Source of the DNA: an uncultured Gemmataceae bacterium
GTDB taxonomy: Bacteria > Planctomycetota > Planctomycetia > Gemmatales > Gemmataceae
NCBI GenBank assembly: GCA_937923405.1
Contig: CALDUY010000023.1
Coordinates: 116,861-180,860, forward strand
Length of the DNA: 64,000 bases
Direction of reading: 5' to 3'
This document shows, piece after piece, positions 43,748 through 53,765 of the stretch. The position numbers and the translations under genes are program-made. The notes below the pieces were generated by a model. That model was not told where the DNA came from. It did no database searches and worked only from the letters and a program-made list of their open reading frames with translations. The stretch's first letter is position 1; each line of letters opens with the position of its first letter.

Positions 43748-44566
43748 TTACACCTTGCGATGCGGTGTCGTCGCCTCGAACGTCCCATCTCCCAGCGCGG
43801 TCAGCTGATAGTCGCCGAACAGATTCGGGGCTTCTTTTTGTAAGACACGCAGCACGGCGACCGCTAACTTGCGAATTTCCGTCTCCGCATGCCGACTGGC
43901 GCGCAGCTCGATGAAGTGTCGCAAGGCGCGAGCGTTGGCCGTCACGAAAATTTTCGTCTCCGTGGCGTTGGGCAGGACGCTGCGGGCTGCCTGACGCGCC
44001 ATCTTGCGCCGCAATGTCTTGTCCGGCTCGGACGCGAAGCGCGCATTCAGGCGTTCCACCAAGCGGACATAGGCCGTGTGAACCTGTCCGATCGCTTCCA
44101 CCCAGATCGCGTGGGCCTCCGGATCCTCGGCAATGACATCGGGTTCGACATACTCGGCGACCGACTCATCGACGTAGCGTTGGCTCAGCTGAGAAAATCC
44201 CCACCCCGCGCGATGCCGTACCAACTCATGGGTGCAACTGCGCGAGATCCCGGTGAAGATCAGGTTCCAGGCGGCATGCTCCAGGACGGATCCATGTCCC
44301 ACTTCGAGGATATGGTCGAGGTAAGCCTTGTTGCCTCCGGGCCGTGGTCGCGCATAGGACAGGTAACAGAGTCGGCCAGCAATTTCCGCGAGCAGTTCTC
44401 CGCCCACTTCAGTGTCACTTTGCCAGGCGACTCCCTGATCGGCCAGAAACTGATCTACCGTCACCGAATCAACTACCTGACGACCGACGAGATAGACCCT
44501 CGGCTCACGAACAATGTGGATCGTTTCGGAGGTCAAACCATTCGCCGATGTATTCATGGAGGTCAT
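43748..44566 (-). CDS. thyX: FAD-dependent thymidylate synthase
   Basis: Makes dTMP from dUMP with methylenetetrahydrofolate and FAD. The 272-residue protein has the ThyX motif in ELVRHRAGWGFSQLSQRYV, with the RHR and SQxSQR parts that bind dUMP and flavin, and RSVLPNATETKIFVTANARAL in two parts nearby. Start may be ATG 44566 or the in-frame ATG 44557. It replaces the folate-coupled ThyA of other bacteria. It is immediately upstream of rho. Confidence 0.94.
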   Translation of the reverse strand: MTSMNTSANGLTSETIHIVREPRVYLVGRQVVDSVTVDQFLADQGVAWQSDTEVGGELLAEIAGRLCYLSYARPRPGGNKAYLDHILEVGHGSVLEHAAWNLIFTGISRSCTHELVRHRAGWGFSQLSQRYVDESVAEYVEPDVIAEDPEAHAIWVEAIGQVHTAYVRLVERLNARFASEPDKTLRRKMARQAARSVLPNATETKIFVTANARALRHFIELRASRHAETEIRKLAVAVLRVLQKEAPNLFGDYQLTALGDGTFEATTPHRKV

Positions 44567-44872
44567 CGCCCGGAGTCCTTTCCGTTGCTTTCCTCAAAAC
44601 GAGGTCTGGGATACGTTCTCGGTTTTCCGTTCGTGCGCGGCTTTACACTCTAAGTTCCTCGTATCAAGGTGTCAACCACGATACCTTTGAGCTAGTGAAT
44701 CTGCGGAAGGATTCAACACTGGGTCACTGAGTGACCGTCTTGCTTCAGTAATTTGATCGGCCTCCTTCGCTCTTCGACTCGGTTTGGAGATGACAGCGGA
44801 TCGAGATACCAGAAGGATGACATAGTGATTACAATACTAGCTGAAGCGTGCCTGGCGGAAGGACGGTAGACC
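44567..44872. other. Intergenic region, divergent promoters
   Basis: About 305 bases between the divergent thyX and ECF sigma genes. All frames are broken apart from the shadow of thyX. An imperfect inverted repeat around 44663-44690 (TCAAGGT...ACCTTTGA) may be an operator, but I have no support for it. No RNA gene seen. Confidence 0.4.
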
Positions 44873-45514
44873 ATGTTCAATGATCATCCAGAGACGCAAG
44901 ATCTGCTTGACCAAGCACGAAAGGGGCAGTCGGGCGCGGTCGATCGTTTGCTGGACGTGTACCGCGAACCACTGCGGCGGGTCATCGACCTGCGGCTCGA
45001 TCCGGCCCTGGCAGCGCGAGTGGATGCCAGCGATATCGTTCAAGATGTACTACTGGAAGCGCATCGCCGCCTGGAAGAGTATCTCCGCAATCCTGGGATG
45101 CCGTTCCGACTTTGGCTGCGGCACATCGCCAAGGATCATGTCATTGACGCGCATCGTCGGCACCGTCAAGCCCAGCGTCGCAGTCTCGATCGCGAACAGC
45201 CGTTGGTGCCTGCCGTTCTCGCCGATCACTCCTCCTACGAGTTGGCGGCACAATTGCTTGACGGAGAACGCACCCCCGCCAGCGCCGCCATCCATCGCGA
45301 GCTACAGCGCAAACTCGATCAAGCTATTGCTGACCTCGACGAGGACGACCGAGAAATCATCCTGATGCGACATCGAGAGCAGCTATCAAATCAGGACGTG
45401 GCCACTTCCCTGGGGCTGAGCGAGGCCGCCGCCTCGATGCGTTATCTGCGCGCCATTCGCCGACTGCGCGAAGTGCTGTTGCCCGAGACGTCGTCAGGCA
45501 TTGAGGAGGGGTAA
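44873..45514 (+). CDS. ECF-type RNA polymerase sigma factor
   Basis: A 213-residue sigma factor. Region 2 contains DASDIVQDVLLEAHRRLEEY and FRLWLRHIAKDHVIDAHRRH; region 4 contains LSNQDVATSLGLSEAAASMRYLRAIRRLR. It belongs to the planctomycete group that pairs with a kinase; the kinase gene begins three bases after its stop, so the two are certainly co-transcribed. Confidence 0.9.
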   Translation: MFNDHPETQDLLDQARKGQSGAVDRLLDVYREPLRRVIDLRLDPALAARVDASDIVQDVLLEAHRRLEEYLRNPGMPFRLWLRHIAKDHVIDAHRRHRQAQRRSLDREQPLVPAVLADHSSYELAAQLLDGERTPASAAIHRELQRKLDQAIADLDEDDREIILMRHREQLSNQDVATSLGLSEAAASMRYLRAIRRLREVLLPETSSGIEEG

Positions 45515-45517
45515 ACG

Positions 45518-47224
45518 ATGCAGCCGTCCCTGCCTAGCACGACTGACGAGCGCGACGAACGGTTGGCCCGTCTGCTGGCGGAGATGACCGAACGTCATCA
45601 CCAGGGCAAACCGATCGACCTGGAAGCCACCGCTCAGGCGCATCCGGACCTGGCCGCCGAGCTGCGTGAGTTGTGGGCCGCCGCACAGTTCGCCGATGCT
45701 TTCGTCGGTCGTCGAGACGAGCCACGCCGGTCCCGCGGTTCGCGTCTGCATCCGGCCCCAGTGGTCTTGCCGACGACCAATCTGGGGAAGAGTTTCGGCG
45801 ATTTTGAGTTGCTCGAAGAGCTAGGCCGTGGCGGCATGGGGGTCGTCTACAAAGCCTATCAAAAAAGTCTGAATCGTGTCGTTGCTCTAAAGATGATCCT
45901 GCGGGGGGAGCATGCCACTCCAGAGGATTTGGCGCGATTCCGAGTCGAGGCGCAGGCAGCAGCGACGCTACGGCATCCTAACATTGTGCCGGTTCATGCT
46001 GCGGGAGATCACGACGGTCAGGCCTACTTCTCGATGAGCTATGTCGAAGGGGAGACACTGACGGCCTTGCTGAGTCGTGGGCCGCTGCGTGGTCGCGAGG
46101 CGGCGGCGCTGTTGGCGACGATTGCCCGAGCAGTGGACTACGCCCATCAGCATGGCATCCTGCATCGCGATTTGAAACCGTCGAACATTCTGCTCGACGA
46201 CACAGGGCGTCCACACATTACCGACTTTGGCCTGGCCAAGCGAGTCAAAGCGATGGGCCAGCATGAACGTCTGACTCGAACGAACGCCATCGTTGGCACC
46301 CCGGCCTACATGGCCCCGGAGCAAGTGACCGGCTCGCGCGGCACGCCCAGCCCGGCCAGTGATGTCTACTCGCTAGGGGTGATTCTTTATGAGATGCTCA
46401 CCGGACGACCGCCGTTCCAGGCTCCCACGCCGGTGGATACGCTTCTGCTCGTTCTCGATCAGGAACCGGTTCGACCGGGAATGCTCAATCCCAAGGTTGA
46501 CCCTGATTTAGAGTTAATCTGCCTGAAATGTATTCAAAAAGAGCCGGAACTTCGCTATCAATCTGCCGCCGAGTTGGCTGCTGACCTAGAAGCATATCAG
46601 CGCGGCGATCAGCTGTCGGTTCGGCGGACGCGCTTCACCGACATACGGCACTTCTTCGGTCGGCTCTTCCGAGAGACGCATCATGCGGTGGTGCTGGAGA
46701 ACTGGGGCCTGTTGTGGATGGCCCATAGCGTCAAGATTCTCTTGCAGTGCGTGCTAACAACCGCTCTCGCCTGGAACGGAGTCGATAATCCGTTGGTCTA
46801 TCTGTTGCTCTGGGGGGGCGGACTGATCCTTTGGGGTGGCGTCTTCTGGGGACTGCGCAAGCGGGCCGGACCGGTTCTGTTTATTGAACGACAGATCGCC
46901 CACGTTTGGGGAGCGGCGGTCTTGGGCACGATCTGCGTCTTTGTATTGGAGATGCTGCTCGATCTCCACGTCCTGAAGCTGGCTCCGATGCTGGCAGTGA
47001 TTGCCGGCATGACGTTCGTTGTCAAAGCCGGCATGTTGACGGGCGCGTTCTATCTCTCCGCTGCCGCCGAGTTTCTCATCGCTATTCCGATGGCAATCTG
47101 GCCAGACTACGGTATCCTGTTGTTTGGCATCATGACAGCGATTTGCTTCTTCGTGCCAGGCCTCAAATACTACCGCCAACGTTTGCAATCTCGGGCGGAA
47201 GCCAGTTCTGCTCGCGATGCGTGA
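45518..47224 (+). CDS. Serine/threonine kinase with C-terminal multi-helix membrane domain
   Basis: A 568-residue kinase. The kinase domain (about 90-350) is complete with GRGGMGVVYKAY, VALKMI, HRDLKPSNIL, DFGLAK and MAPEQ. A short N-terminal helical part (about 1-70: LLAEMTERHHQGKPID) may bind the sigma factor encoded just before. The C-terminal 190 residues form about six membrane helices, so the kinase is anchored from its C-terminal side. The strong GGAGGGG lies within the end of the sigma gene. Confidence 0.9.
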   Translation: MQPSLPSTTDERDERLARLLAEMTERHHQGKPIDLEATAQAHPDLAAELRELWAAAQFADAFVGRRDEPRRSRGSRLHPAPVVLPTTNLGKSFGDFELLEELGRGGMGVVYKAYQKSLNRVVALKMILRGEHATPEDLARFRVEAQAAATLRHPNIVPVHAAGDHDGQAYFSMSYVEGETLTALLSRGPLRGREAAALLATIARAVDYAHQHGILHRDLKPSNILLDDTGRPHITDFGLAKRVKAMGQHERLTRTNAIVGTPAYMAPEQVTGSRGTPSPASDVYSLGVILYEMLTGRPPFQAPTPVDTLLLVLDQEPVRPGMLNPKVDPDLELICLKCIQKEPELRYQSAAELAADLEAYQRGDQLSVRRTRFTDIRHFFGRLFRETHHAVVLENWGLLWMAHSVKILLQCVLTTALAWNGVDNPLVYLLLWGGGLILWGGVFWGLRKRAGPVLFIERQIAHVWGAAVLGTICVFVLEMLLDLHVLKLAPMLAVIAGMTFVVKAGMLTGAFYLSAAAEFLIAIPMAIWPDYGILLFGIMTAICFFVPGLKYYRQRLQSRAEASSARDA

Positions 47225-47365
47225 ACTCGGGCAGAGGGGTTAGGGGTAAGGGGGGGCTAACTCCTGAAGGTGTCCCCCTCATCCCCAACCCTTCTCCCCA
47301 CTCGGGGCGAGGGGTGAAATGGGTTCCCCTCTCCTCGTTTGGGCAGAGGGGTTAGGGGTGAGGGG
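47225..47365. repeat. G-rich intergenic repeat unit
   Basis: Two direct copies of a G-rich sequence (GGGCAGAGGGGTTAGGGGT followed by A or G and a G run) at 47229 and 47341 flank an inverted C-rich copy (CCCCTCATCCCCAACCCTTC). The unit can pair with itself into a hairpin and may act as a terminator for the kinase gene. Such repeats look like those scattered between genes in this group. Confidence 0.6.
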
Positions 47366-47450
47366 GAAAAACACCAGCCACGCCCTCAACTGCGTAACTC
47401 CTTACCCGCAATAAGTCGTGCAATCTTTAGTGCGCGTTACAAAATCGTTT

Positions 47451-47605
47451 AGCGGAGCGCAGCCTTTAGCCTGCGACTACCGATACGGATTGGCAGCCAG
47501 CCGCAGCCTTTAGCCTGCGAAAGCAAGCTTCCGCCTGCGAAAGCCCTTCATCCCTCGTTGCCGCTACACCATTTGGAGAAGCGATCTAAAACGATTCTGC
47601 TGCTA
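47451..47605. repeat. MITE-like quasi-palindromic repeat, copy 1
   Basis: The core GCGACTACCGATACGGATTG (47471-47490) sits between CAGCCTTTAGCCTGCG arms and is nearly identical to the core of the copy at 60741-60855. A side segment (GCTACACCAT at 47563, then GAGAAGCGATCT) is also shared, but lies on the other side in the second copy because the core is itself nearly symmetric. No open frame, so it would need a transposase from elsewhere if mobile. Confidence 0.7.
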
Positions 47606-47699
47606 TTGGGGTTTTCTTGCAAAAGCCATGCGTTTCTGATAGATTGACGAGGGGGCAGGGGAAGGTATCCACTACTCTACGACTTGATTTGACACTCCT

Positions 47700-48221
47700 A
47701 TGACGTCCTCCTGGGGTTCCAAAGCGCTGCGGGTATTACTTTGTTTATCTCTGCTGACCGGGTCGACCACCATTTCGGTCGAACACAGTCACGAGCATGG
47801 ACATCTGCCCCACACCCACGGATTCGGATTGGTCCGCGCTTGCAGCAGCTCACCTGGGGAAGGATCTTTGACCGATGGATCGAGCAAATTCACCTGCCGC
47901 CATCGTCACGTTCTCCTAGTCGGCATTGAGATCTACGATGGCGAAACCCTGCCCGATTCTTCGTCTCCATCCCCTGCAGCACCGTCGCTTGCCGAGCCGC
48001 AGGTGATCCTCGGCGCGGGGGTTGATGTGTCGAACGTCTCTCTCGCCACGAATTCAAGTCTGTTAGGCAAGCTCTCTCTTCTGGGTGCCTGTTTTGTCTT
48101 ACCGCAAGCCGCGCCCTTAGCTATCCACTCAACTCACTGGGCATTCCGACCCGCGGTGGCCGCACGCTGCGGACTCTGCGACTGCGCTCGCGGTGAACGG
48201 TCTGGCGTCAGCCTCACCTGA
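47700..48221 (+). CDS. Small His-rich secreted protein of the metal-efflux operon
   Basis: A 173-residue protein with a signal peptide (VLLCLSLLTGSTTIS), then a His cluster (EHSHEHGHLPHTHG) suited to bind Zn, Ni, Co or Cu, and a Ser/Pro-rich middle. The C-terminal part has two more hydrophobic stretches and Cys pairs (CGLCDC). It is the first gene of the efflux operon. A similar but unrelated-looking His-rich protein lies at 53156. No family recognised; a periplasmic metal buffer is a likely role. Confidence 0.6.
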   Translation: MTSSWGSKALRVLLCLSLLTGSTTISVEHSHEHGHLPHTHGFGLVRACSSSPGEGSLTDGSSKFTCRHRHVLLVGIEIYDGETLPDSSSPSPAAPSLAEPQVILGAGVDVSNVSLATNSSLLGKLSLLGACFVLPQAAPLAIHSTHWAFRPAVAARCGLCDCARGERSGVSLT

Positions 48222-48368
48222 TCCTCTCCTCAACGATTTTGCGCGACGGTCTTGTCGGTCTTTTCCGGCACAGTGGATTCCTGTTCACGCGTCCTTCCAC
48301 CCTCATTGTTCTCGGGTTGAACACTACTCCGGTGCCGTTCAAGCGGCAGCAAAGGGAGGCGTCTCGTC

Positions 48369-49877
48369 ATGGATCATCCATGCCCACAACCACAGCTTCT
48401 TCAGGGCCTGTCCTGGATCCGGTGGTTAGCTGCCGCCGTCCTGTTTATGGGTCTGGGGGCAGCCATCTGTTATGGGGTGCTTATGTGGCCAGGTAGTGCC
48501 TCCCCCCTCAGCAAACGGGACGGAGGTTCGGACAGTTCCGCCGACGCTCCCAGTGAGTTTGCCGTGGTGAAAATGCCCGAGTCGAAGTGGGCGGCGGCCG
48601 GCATCCGCGTCGAACCGGCAGGGTATGCTCCGTTCGCCGAGCGGGTCTGGCGGAGCGGGCGATTGGCCATCAACGAAACCCGCCTGGCCCACATCTCCCC
48701 GATGGCCGAGGGCGTAGTGCGAGAGGTCAAGGTACGGCTGGGCCAGGACGTTCGGTCTGGCGACGTGCTGGCCGTCATCGATTCTCGCGAAGTTGGTCAG
48801 GCGAAACTCGATCTAGTCAAGGCTCGCCTCGCTTCCAACTACGCTAAAGCCCAGCATGCCTGGACGCAGGCCGCCAGCCAAGCCGCTGTCGAGATGGTCA
48901 AGGCGATGGCCACCGGGGCGAAGGTGTCCGAAATCGAGAACCAGTTCAAGGATCGACCGATCGGGGATCTGCGGCAGCAATTGATGACCGCCTACAGCCG
49001 CCGCCTCCAGGCCAAGGCGCATTACGACGCTGTGAACCAATCAGAAGTTCAGGACGCGGTTCCGAGTGCGACCGTGATTCGTCATCGGGCCGACTACGAG
49101 GCAGCGGAGGCGACCTACCGAGCACTCTGCGAAGAGGTCGTCTTTCAAGCGGGCCAGCAGACCCGCGCCAGTGAGCAGAAACTCCGTGAGGCTCAGACAA
49201 CGGAGGCCCTGAGCAAGGCGGGGCTGATGATGCTGGGGTTCTCGCGGGAAGAGGTAGAGACCATGGACCCCATTGCCGAGGGTGCGAAGGTATCGCTCTA
49301 TCCGGTCCGCGCACCGTTCGACGGTACCATCCTCGACATGCACGCCGTCTTGGCCGAGCGAGTCGGTCCGCAACATCAGATGTTCCAGCTGGCCGACCTT
49401 TCCACGCTTTGGCTGAAGGCGGAGGTGCCGCAGAAGGATTTGCATCTGGTGCAGGGGTTGACGGGGGGCAAGGTGCGGTTCCGGGTGACGGCGGATATCG
49501 GGTCGGATCTGGAAGGGAAGGTGTTCTACACCGGCGACGTCGTGGACAAGGACACCCGAACTGTCGCTCTCACAGCCTCGGTGCCGAACCCTGGCAAGAA
49601 GCTCAAACCAGGCCTGTTCGTGGAGGTCGAATTCGTCCAATCCGGAGGGGCTGTGGTGCAAATCCCAGCGGGAGCAGTTCAACGGCAAGGCACACAAACT
49701 TTCGTGTTTGTCCACGCCGGGGGAGACGAGTTCCGTCGGGTGGATGTGAAACTGGGCCGCACTTCAGGGGCGGTCGCCGAGGTGGTGGAAGGATTACATC
49801 GAGGGCAACCCATCGTCGTGGCAGGTGGATTCGTGTTGAAGTCCGAGATGCTCAAGGACCAGATCGCCGGGGAGTGA
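48369..49877 (+). CDS. czcB: Heavy-metal RND efflux periplasmic adaptor (CzcB/CusB-like)
   Basis: A 502-residue membrane fusion protein that bridges the inner-membrane pump and the outer-membrane channel. One N-terminal helix (about 18-38), then lipoyl-like half motifs (AEGVVREVKVRLGQDVRSGD, then FDGTILDMHAVLAERV), a long coiled-coil hairpin (about 150-295) and beta-barrel parts (GLTGGKVRFRVTADIG). The ATG at 48369 has a strong GGAGG. It is followed 31 bases later by the pump gene. Confidence 0.92.
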   Translation: MDHPCPQPQLLQGLSWIRWLAAAVLFMGLGAAICYGVLMWPGSASPLSKRDGGSDSSADAPSEFAVVKMPESKWAAAGIRVEPAGYAPFAERVWRSGRLAINETRLAHISPMAEGVVREVKVRLGQDVRSGDVLAVIDSREVGQAKLDLVKARLASNYAKAQHAWTQAASQAAVEMVKAMATGAKVSEIENQFKDRPIGDLRQQLMTAYSRRLQAKAHYDAVNQSEVQDAVPSATVIRHRADYEAAEATYRALCEEVVFQAGQQTRASEQKLREAQTTEALSKAGLMMLGFSREEVETMDPIAEGAKVSLYPVRAPFDGTILDMHAVLAERVGPQHQMFQLADLSTLWLKAEVPQKDLHLVQGLTGGKVRFRVTADIGSDLEGKVFYTGDVVDKDTRTVALTASVPNPGKKLKPGLFVEVEFVQSGGAVVQIPAGAVQRQGTQTFVFVHAGGDEFRRVDVKLGRTSGAVAEVVEGLHRGQPIVVAGGFVLKSEMLKDQIAGE

Positions 49878-49908
49878 TGCCCGTCGCACAATCCAGAGGA
49901 GGCAAAAC

Positions 49909-52900
49909 GTGGTGGGCAAACTGATCGATCTGGCGATCGAGAATCGGTTCGTCGTCATTCTCAACAGCCTACTGTTGGTGGTGGCCGGCTTCTGGGCGAT
50001 GACCCGCCTGCCGGTCGATGCCGTGCCAGATGTGACCAACGTGCAGGTGCAGGTGATGACCACAGCCCCGGCCCTGGGTCCGGAAGAGACGGAGCAGTTC
50101 ATTACCTTCCCGGTGGAGACGGCGATGAGCGGCATCCCCCGAGTCGAAGAGATCCGTTCGGTGTCGCAGTTTGGCTTGTCGGTGGTCACCGTCGTGTTCG
50201 AGGAAGGCACGGACATCTACTGGGCCCGGCAGCAGGTGGGCGAACGCCTGGGAGCTGCCCGAGAAAACATTCCCCCGGGCATCCCCAGTCCACAAATGGG
50301 TCCGATCGCTACTGGTCTAGGCGAGATCTATCAGTTCGAGGTCCGCTCCAAGCCAGGCTATAAGCACTCGTTGATGGAACTCCGCGAGGTGCTGGACTGG
50401 CAGATCGCCTATCAACTGCGGAGTGTGCCGGGCGTAATCGAGGTCAACGTCAGCGGGGGCGAGGCGCGGGCCTACGAGGTGCAGATCGACCCCAACCGGC
50501 TGCTCGACCACAACATCCCCATCACTCGCGTCTTCGAGGCGCTGCGGGCCAACAATGGCAACGAGGGGGGAGGCTACCTCATCCTGCATTCCGAGGAACA
50601 ACGGATCGTCCGCGGCGAGGGGCTGGTCGGCACACTCGACGATCTGCGGAACATCGTCCTCGACGCCCGCCAGGGGGGCACTCCAGTTTACCTTCATCAG
50701 GTTGCCGACGTGCGTTTCGCTCCGCTCATCCGCCAGGGAGCTGTCACCCGCGACGGGCGGGGTGAGGGGGTGATCGGCATCGTCATGTTGCTGGCAGGCG
50801 AGAACTCCCGCGTTGTCGTTGAGCGAGTCAAGCAGAAGATGGCCGAGATCGAAAAGACCCTCCCCGAGGGCATTATGGTCGAGCCGTTCTATGACCGCAC
50901 CGAGTTGGTGCAGAACACCGTCCACACCTTAACGAAGAATCTGATCGAAGGCGGCCTCCTGGTGATCCTCGTGCTGCTGGTTCTGCTGGGCAGCTTCCGC
51001 GCCGGGCTGATCGTCGCGCTGGCCGTGCCGTTGTCCATGCTCGGGGCCTTCGTCGGCATGGTCTACGCCAATCTGTCGGGCAACCTGATGAGCCTGGGAG
51101 CGATCGACTTTGGACTGATTGTGGATGGATCCGTGGTGCTAATCGAGAACGTCGTCCGCCGAGTCGCCGAGTATCGCCACGAACACGGCGAAGAGCGAGC
51201 TCCGCTTGCGATCATCCGGAACGCCAGCAAAGAGGTTGCCCGCCCCGTTCTCTTCGGTGTCGGCATCATTTTGTTGGTCTACCTACCGATCCTTTCCCTC
51301 CGCGGTCTAGAAGGGAAGATGTTCAAGCCGATGGCTTTGACGGTCATTTTCGCCCTGCTGACCTCGCTGGTGTTAGCTCTGACGCTGATGCCCGTGCTGG
51401 CATCGATCTTCCTCCGCAAGGTCAGCGAGAACGAACCGTTCCTGGTCCGTTGGGTGAAGTGGGGCTACCGACCGCTGCTTCAATTCGTCCTCAACCGTCC
51501 TCAGGTCGTTCTGATCGGTACGGCGGCGGCCTTCGTCGGCAGCCTGGTGCTGGCCTCCACGCTGGGCGCGGTCTTCATCCCGAAACTGGATGAGGGATCG
51601 ATCGCCATCCAGGCTGCTCGCCTGCCAAGCGTGTCGCTGGAAACCTCCGTGGAGATGACAACTCGGATCGAAAAGTGCCTGCTGAAGTTCCCCGAAGTCG
51701 AGTCCGTCATCTGCAAGACTGGTCGCCCCGAAATTGCTAACGATCCGATGACGGTGAATCTCACCGACATTATGGTCACGCTCAAGCCGTCCGCCGGGTG
51801 GCGGTTCTCCTCCAAGGAGGAACTGGTCGCGGCGATGGAGCAGGCGTTAGAGGATGAGGTGCCGGCCAACGTCTATAGTTTCTCGCAGCCGATTGAGTTG
51901 CGCGTGGCCGAACTTGTGGCCGGTGTGAAATCCGACGTGGGCATCAGTCTCTACGGAGACGACCTGACGACCCTACAAGAGAAGGCCGAGGAGATCGTTC
52001 GGGTACTGAACAAGGTGCCTGGAGCCGCGGACGTACAGGCGGAACAAACAGGAGGGCTGCCGTTTCTACGGGTGATCGTCAAGCGGAACCAGATCGCTCG
52101 CTACGGAATCAATGCCCGCGACGTGTTGGACGCAGTGGCGGCGATCGGTGGGCGAGAGGTTGGACAGGTATTCGAGGGGCAGCGTCGCTTCCCGCTGCAG
52201 GTCCGCCTCGGGCCGAAATGGCGTCAGGATCTGGAGCGGATCCAGCAGATCAAAATCGCCGATCCCCACGGACGACAAATCCCGATTGACGAGCTGGCAG
52301 AACTCCGCCTGGAGGACGGCCCCGCCCAGATCAGCCGTGATTCGATCCGTCGCCGCACTATCATCCAGTGCAACGTCCGCGGACGGGACCTGGCAGGTTT
52401 TGTCGCGGACGCTCAGAAAGCGGTCGAGCAGGAAGTGAAGCTGCCGACAGGCTATTCGCTGACGTGGGGGGGGCAGTTCAAGAATTTGCAGGAGGCCAGC
52501 GAGCGGTTGATGATCGCGGTCCCCCTGGCGCTGTTCATGATCTTTGCCATGCTGCACCTGTCGTTTGGGTCGATGCGGCTGGCGGCGTTGATCTTCCTGA
52601 ACGTGCCGTTGGCGGCGACGGGCGGCATCCTGGCGTTATGGTTGCGCGGTCTGCCGTTCTCGATTTCCGCGGGCGTAGGCTTCATCGCCCTGTTCGGCGT
52701 CGCAGTCCTCAACGGCGTGGTGCTGGTGACCTACATCGTCGAACTCCGCAAGCGGGGAATAGAAGCGGTACAAGCCGCGTTCGAGGGAGCGATGATCCGA
52801 GTACGGCCGGTGCTGATGACGGCATTGGTGGCCATGCTCGGGTTCATTCCGATGGCCTTGTCGCAGAGTTCTGGGGCCGAGGTTCAACGCCCTCTGGCGA

Positions 52901-53025
52901 CGGTGGTGATCGGTGGTCTGGTCACCTCTACTCTGCTGACTTTGTTCGTGCTACCAGCGCTTTATCGCTGGTTCGATCCGCCGGCCACAGAACCAGACAG
53001 CGAAGTTCCGGTTACTGGCCATTGA
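49909..53025 (+). CDS. czcA: Heavy-metal RND efflux pump (CzcA/CusA family)
   Basis: A 1038-residue inner-membrane proton-driven pump that exports divalent or monovalent metal ions. Twelve membrane helices are visible in two sets. The fourth helix contains AIDFGLIVDGSVVLIENV, with the acidic residues typical of the HME family (Asp-x-Gly...Asp-Gly). Start is GTG with GGAGG upstream. Metal selectivity cannot be read; no CusA-type Met triad was searched for. It is the core of the operon from 47700 to 55271. Confidence 0.95.
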   Translation: MVGKLIDLAIENRFVVILNSLLLVVAGFWAMTRLPVDAVPDVTNVQVQVMTTAPALGPEETEQFITFPVETAMSGIPRVEEIRSVSQFGLSVVTVVFEEGTDIYWARQQVGERLGAARENIPPGIPSPQMGPIATGLGEIYQFEVRSKPGYKHSLMELREVLDWQIAYQLRSVPGVIEVNVSGGEARAYEVQIDPNRLLDHNIPITRVFEALRANNGNEGGGYLILHSEEQRIVRGEGLVGTLDDLRNIVLDARQGGTPVYLHQVADVRFAPLIRQGAVTRDGRGEGVIGIVMLLAGENSRVVVERVKQKMAEIEKTLPEGIMVEPFYDRTELVQNTVHTLTKNLIEGGLLVILVLLVLLGSFRAGLIVALAVPLSMLGAFVGMVYANLSGNLMSLGAIDFGLIVDGSVVLIENVVRRVAEYRHEHGEERAPLAIIRNASKEVARPVLFGVGIILLVYLPILSLRGLEGKMFKPMALTVIFALLTSLVLALTLMPVLASIFLRKVSENEPFLVRWVKWGYRPLLQFVLNRPQVVLIGTAAAFVGSLVLASTLGAVFIPKLDEGSIAIQAARLPSVSLETSVEMTTRIEKCLLKFPEVESVICKTGRPEIANDPMTVNLTDIMVTLKPSAGWRFSSKEELVAAMEQALEDEVPANVYSFSQPIELRVAELVAGVKSDVGISLYGDDLTTLQEKAEEIVRVLNKVPGAADVQAEQTGGLPFLRVIVKRNQIARYGINARDVLDAVAAIGGREVGQVFEGQRRFPLQVRLGPKWRQDLERIQQIKIADPHGRQIPIDELAELRLEDGPAQISRDSIRRRTIIQCNVRGRDLAGFVADAQKAVEQEVKLPTGYSLTWGGQFKNLQEASERLMIAVPLALFMIFAMLHLSFGSMRLAALIFLNVPLAATGGILALWLRGLPFSISAGVGFIALFGVAVLNGVVLVTYIVELRKRGIEAVQAAFEGAMIRVRPVLMTALVAMLGFIPMALSQSSGAEVQRPLATVVIGGLVTSTLLTLFVLPALYRWFDPPATEPDSEVPVTGH

Positions 53026-53155
53026 CCGCTAACACCGCTCGCGGGTTCGGCAGTGATTCGTCGCTGTTTCAGAGCCACGAACGGCAGCAGATACTTGAAT
53101 GATTTTCGATGTTTTTCGTTGCACTCGGCGAGACAGCCTGACCGATACAACGGCT

Positions 53156-53644
53156 ATGAGTGCCTTTCGCTTTCTAAATCTGGTTCTGGCCTGGCAGTTA
53201 CTGCTGACACAGTTGCTGCCGTGCCACCACCACGACGACGATTGCGACAAGCGTCCGCACAGTGGCTCTGCTCCCCACTTCCACTTGTCCTTCGTGTTTG
53301 AGGGTGCATCTTGGGGTGACCAGCTTCGTTCCGACGCGCCTTATCGGAACCCGACTGATGGCCGCCAGCGAAGCACGGGGCAGGAGAGGTTCTGCCTTGA
53401 GCAGACCGTGCCCCCTCTCGGCGACCACGACTCGGACGCGGTCTATCTGCCTGACGAGACGGCTTTTCTCAAGCCGTCTCGTGAAAGCGATCTCAACGGC
53501 ATCAAGGTTGTCTCGGCGCTTTACCTCCCTTTTCGTCATTTCCAGGCACATCAGGTGCTAGCGAGAACAGGCCTAGATGTTCCGCGTGACTCCACCATGT
53601 GGGGATGTCCCCTCCACTTGCACTACTGCACGCTCCTGCTTTAG
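53156..53644 (+). CDS. Second small His-rich secreted protein of the metal-efflux operon
   Basis: A 162-residue protein. Start is put at the ATG 53156, giving a signal peptide (MSAFRFLNLVLAWQLLLTQ) and a mature start LPCHHHDDDCDK with a further HFHLSF motif. These could bind metal ions in the periplasm or on the surface. The open frame reaches back to 53099 without support. It lies between the pump and the outer-membrane channel genes. Family unknown. Confidence 0.6.
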   Translation: MSAFRFLNLVLAWQLLLTQLLPCHHHDDDCDKRPHSGSAPHFHLSFVFEGASWGDQLRSDAPYRNPTDGRQRSTGQERFCLEQTVPPLGDHDSDAVYLPDETAFLKPSRESDLNGIKVVSALYLPFRHFQAHQVLARTGLDVPRDSTMWGCPLHLHYCTLLL

Positions 53645-53765
53645 ACCGCCGTTTGGTTCCAGCGGGTAAACGGCGTAACACCTCGTATCACTTTACCCAG
53701 CCAGCTCCCTTGCGGGGTAGCGGCGAGGTAGCTCGCGACTGTGACGACTCGGTGGAGAAGCGGAC

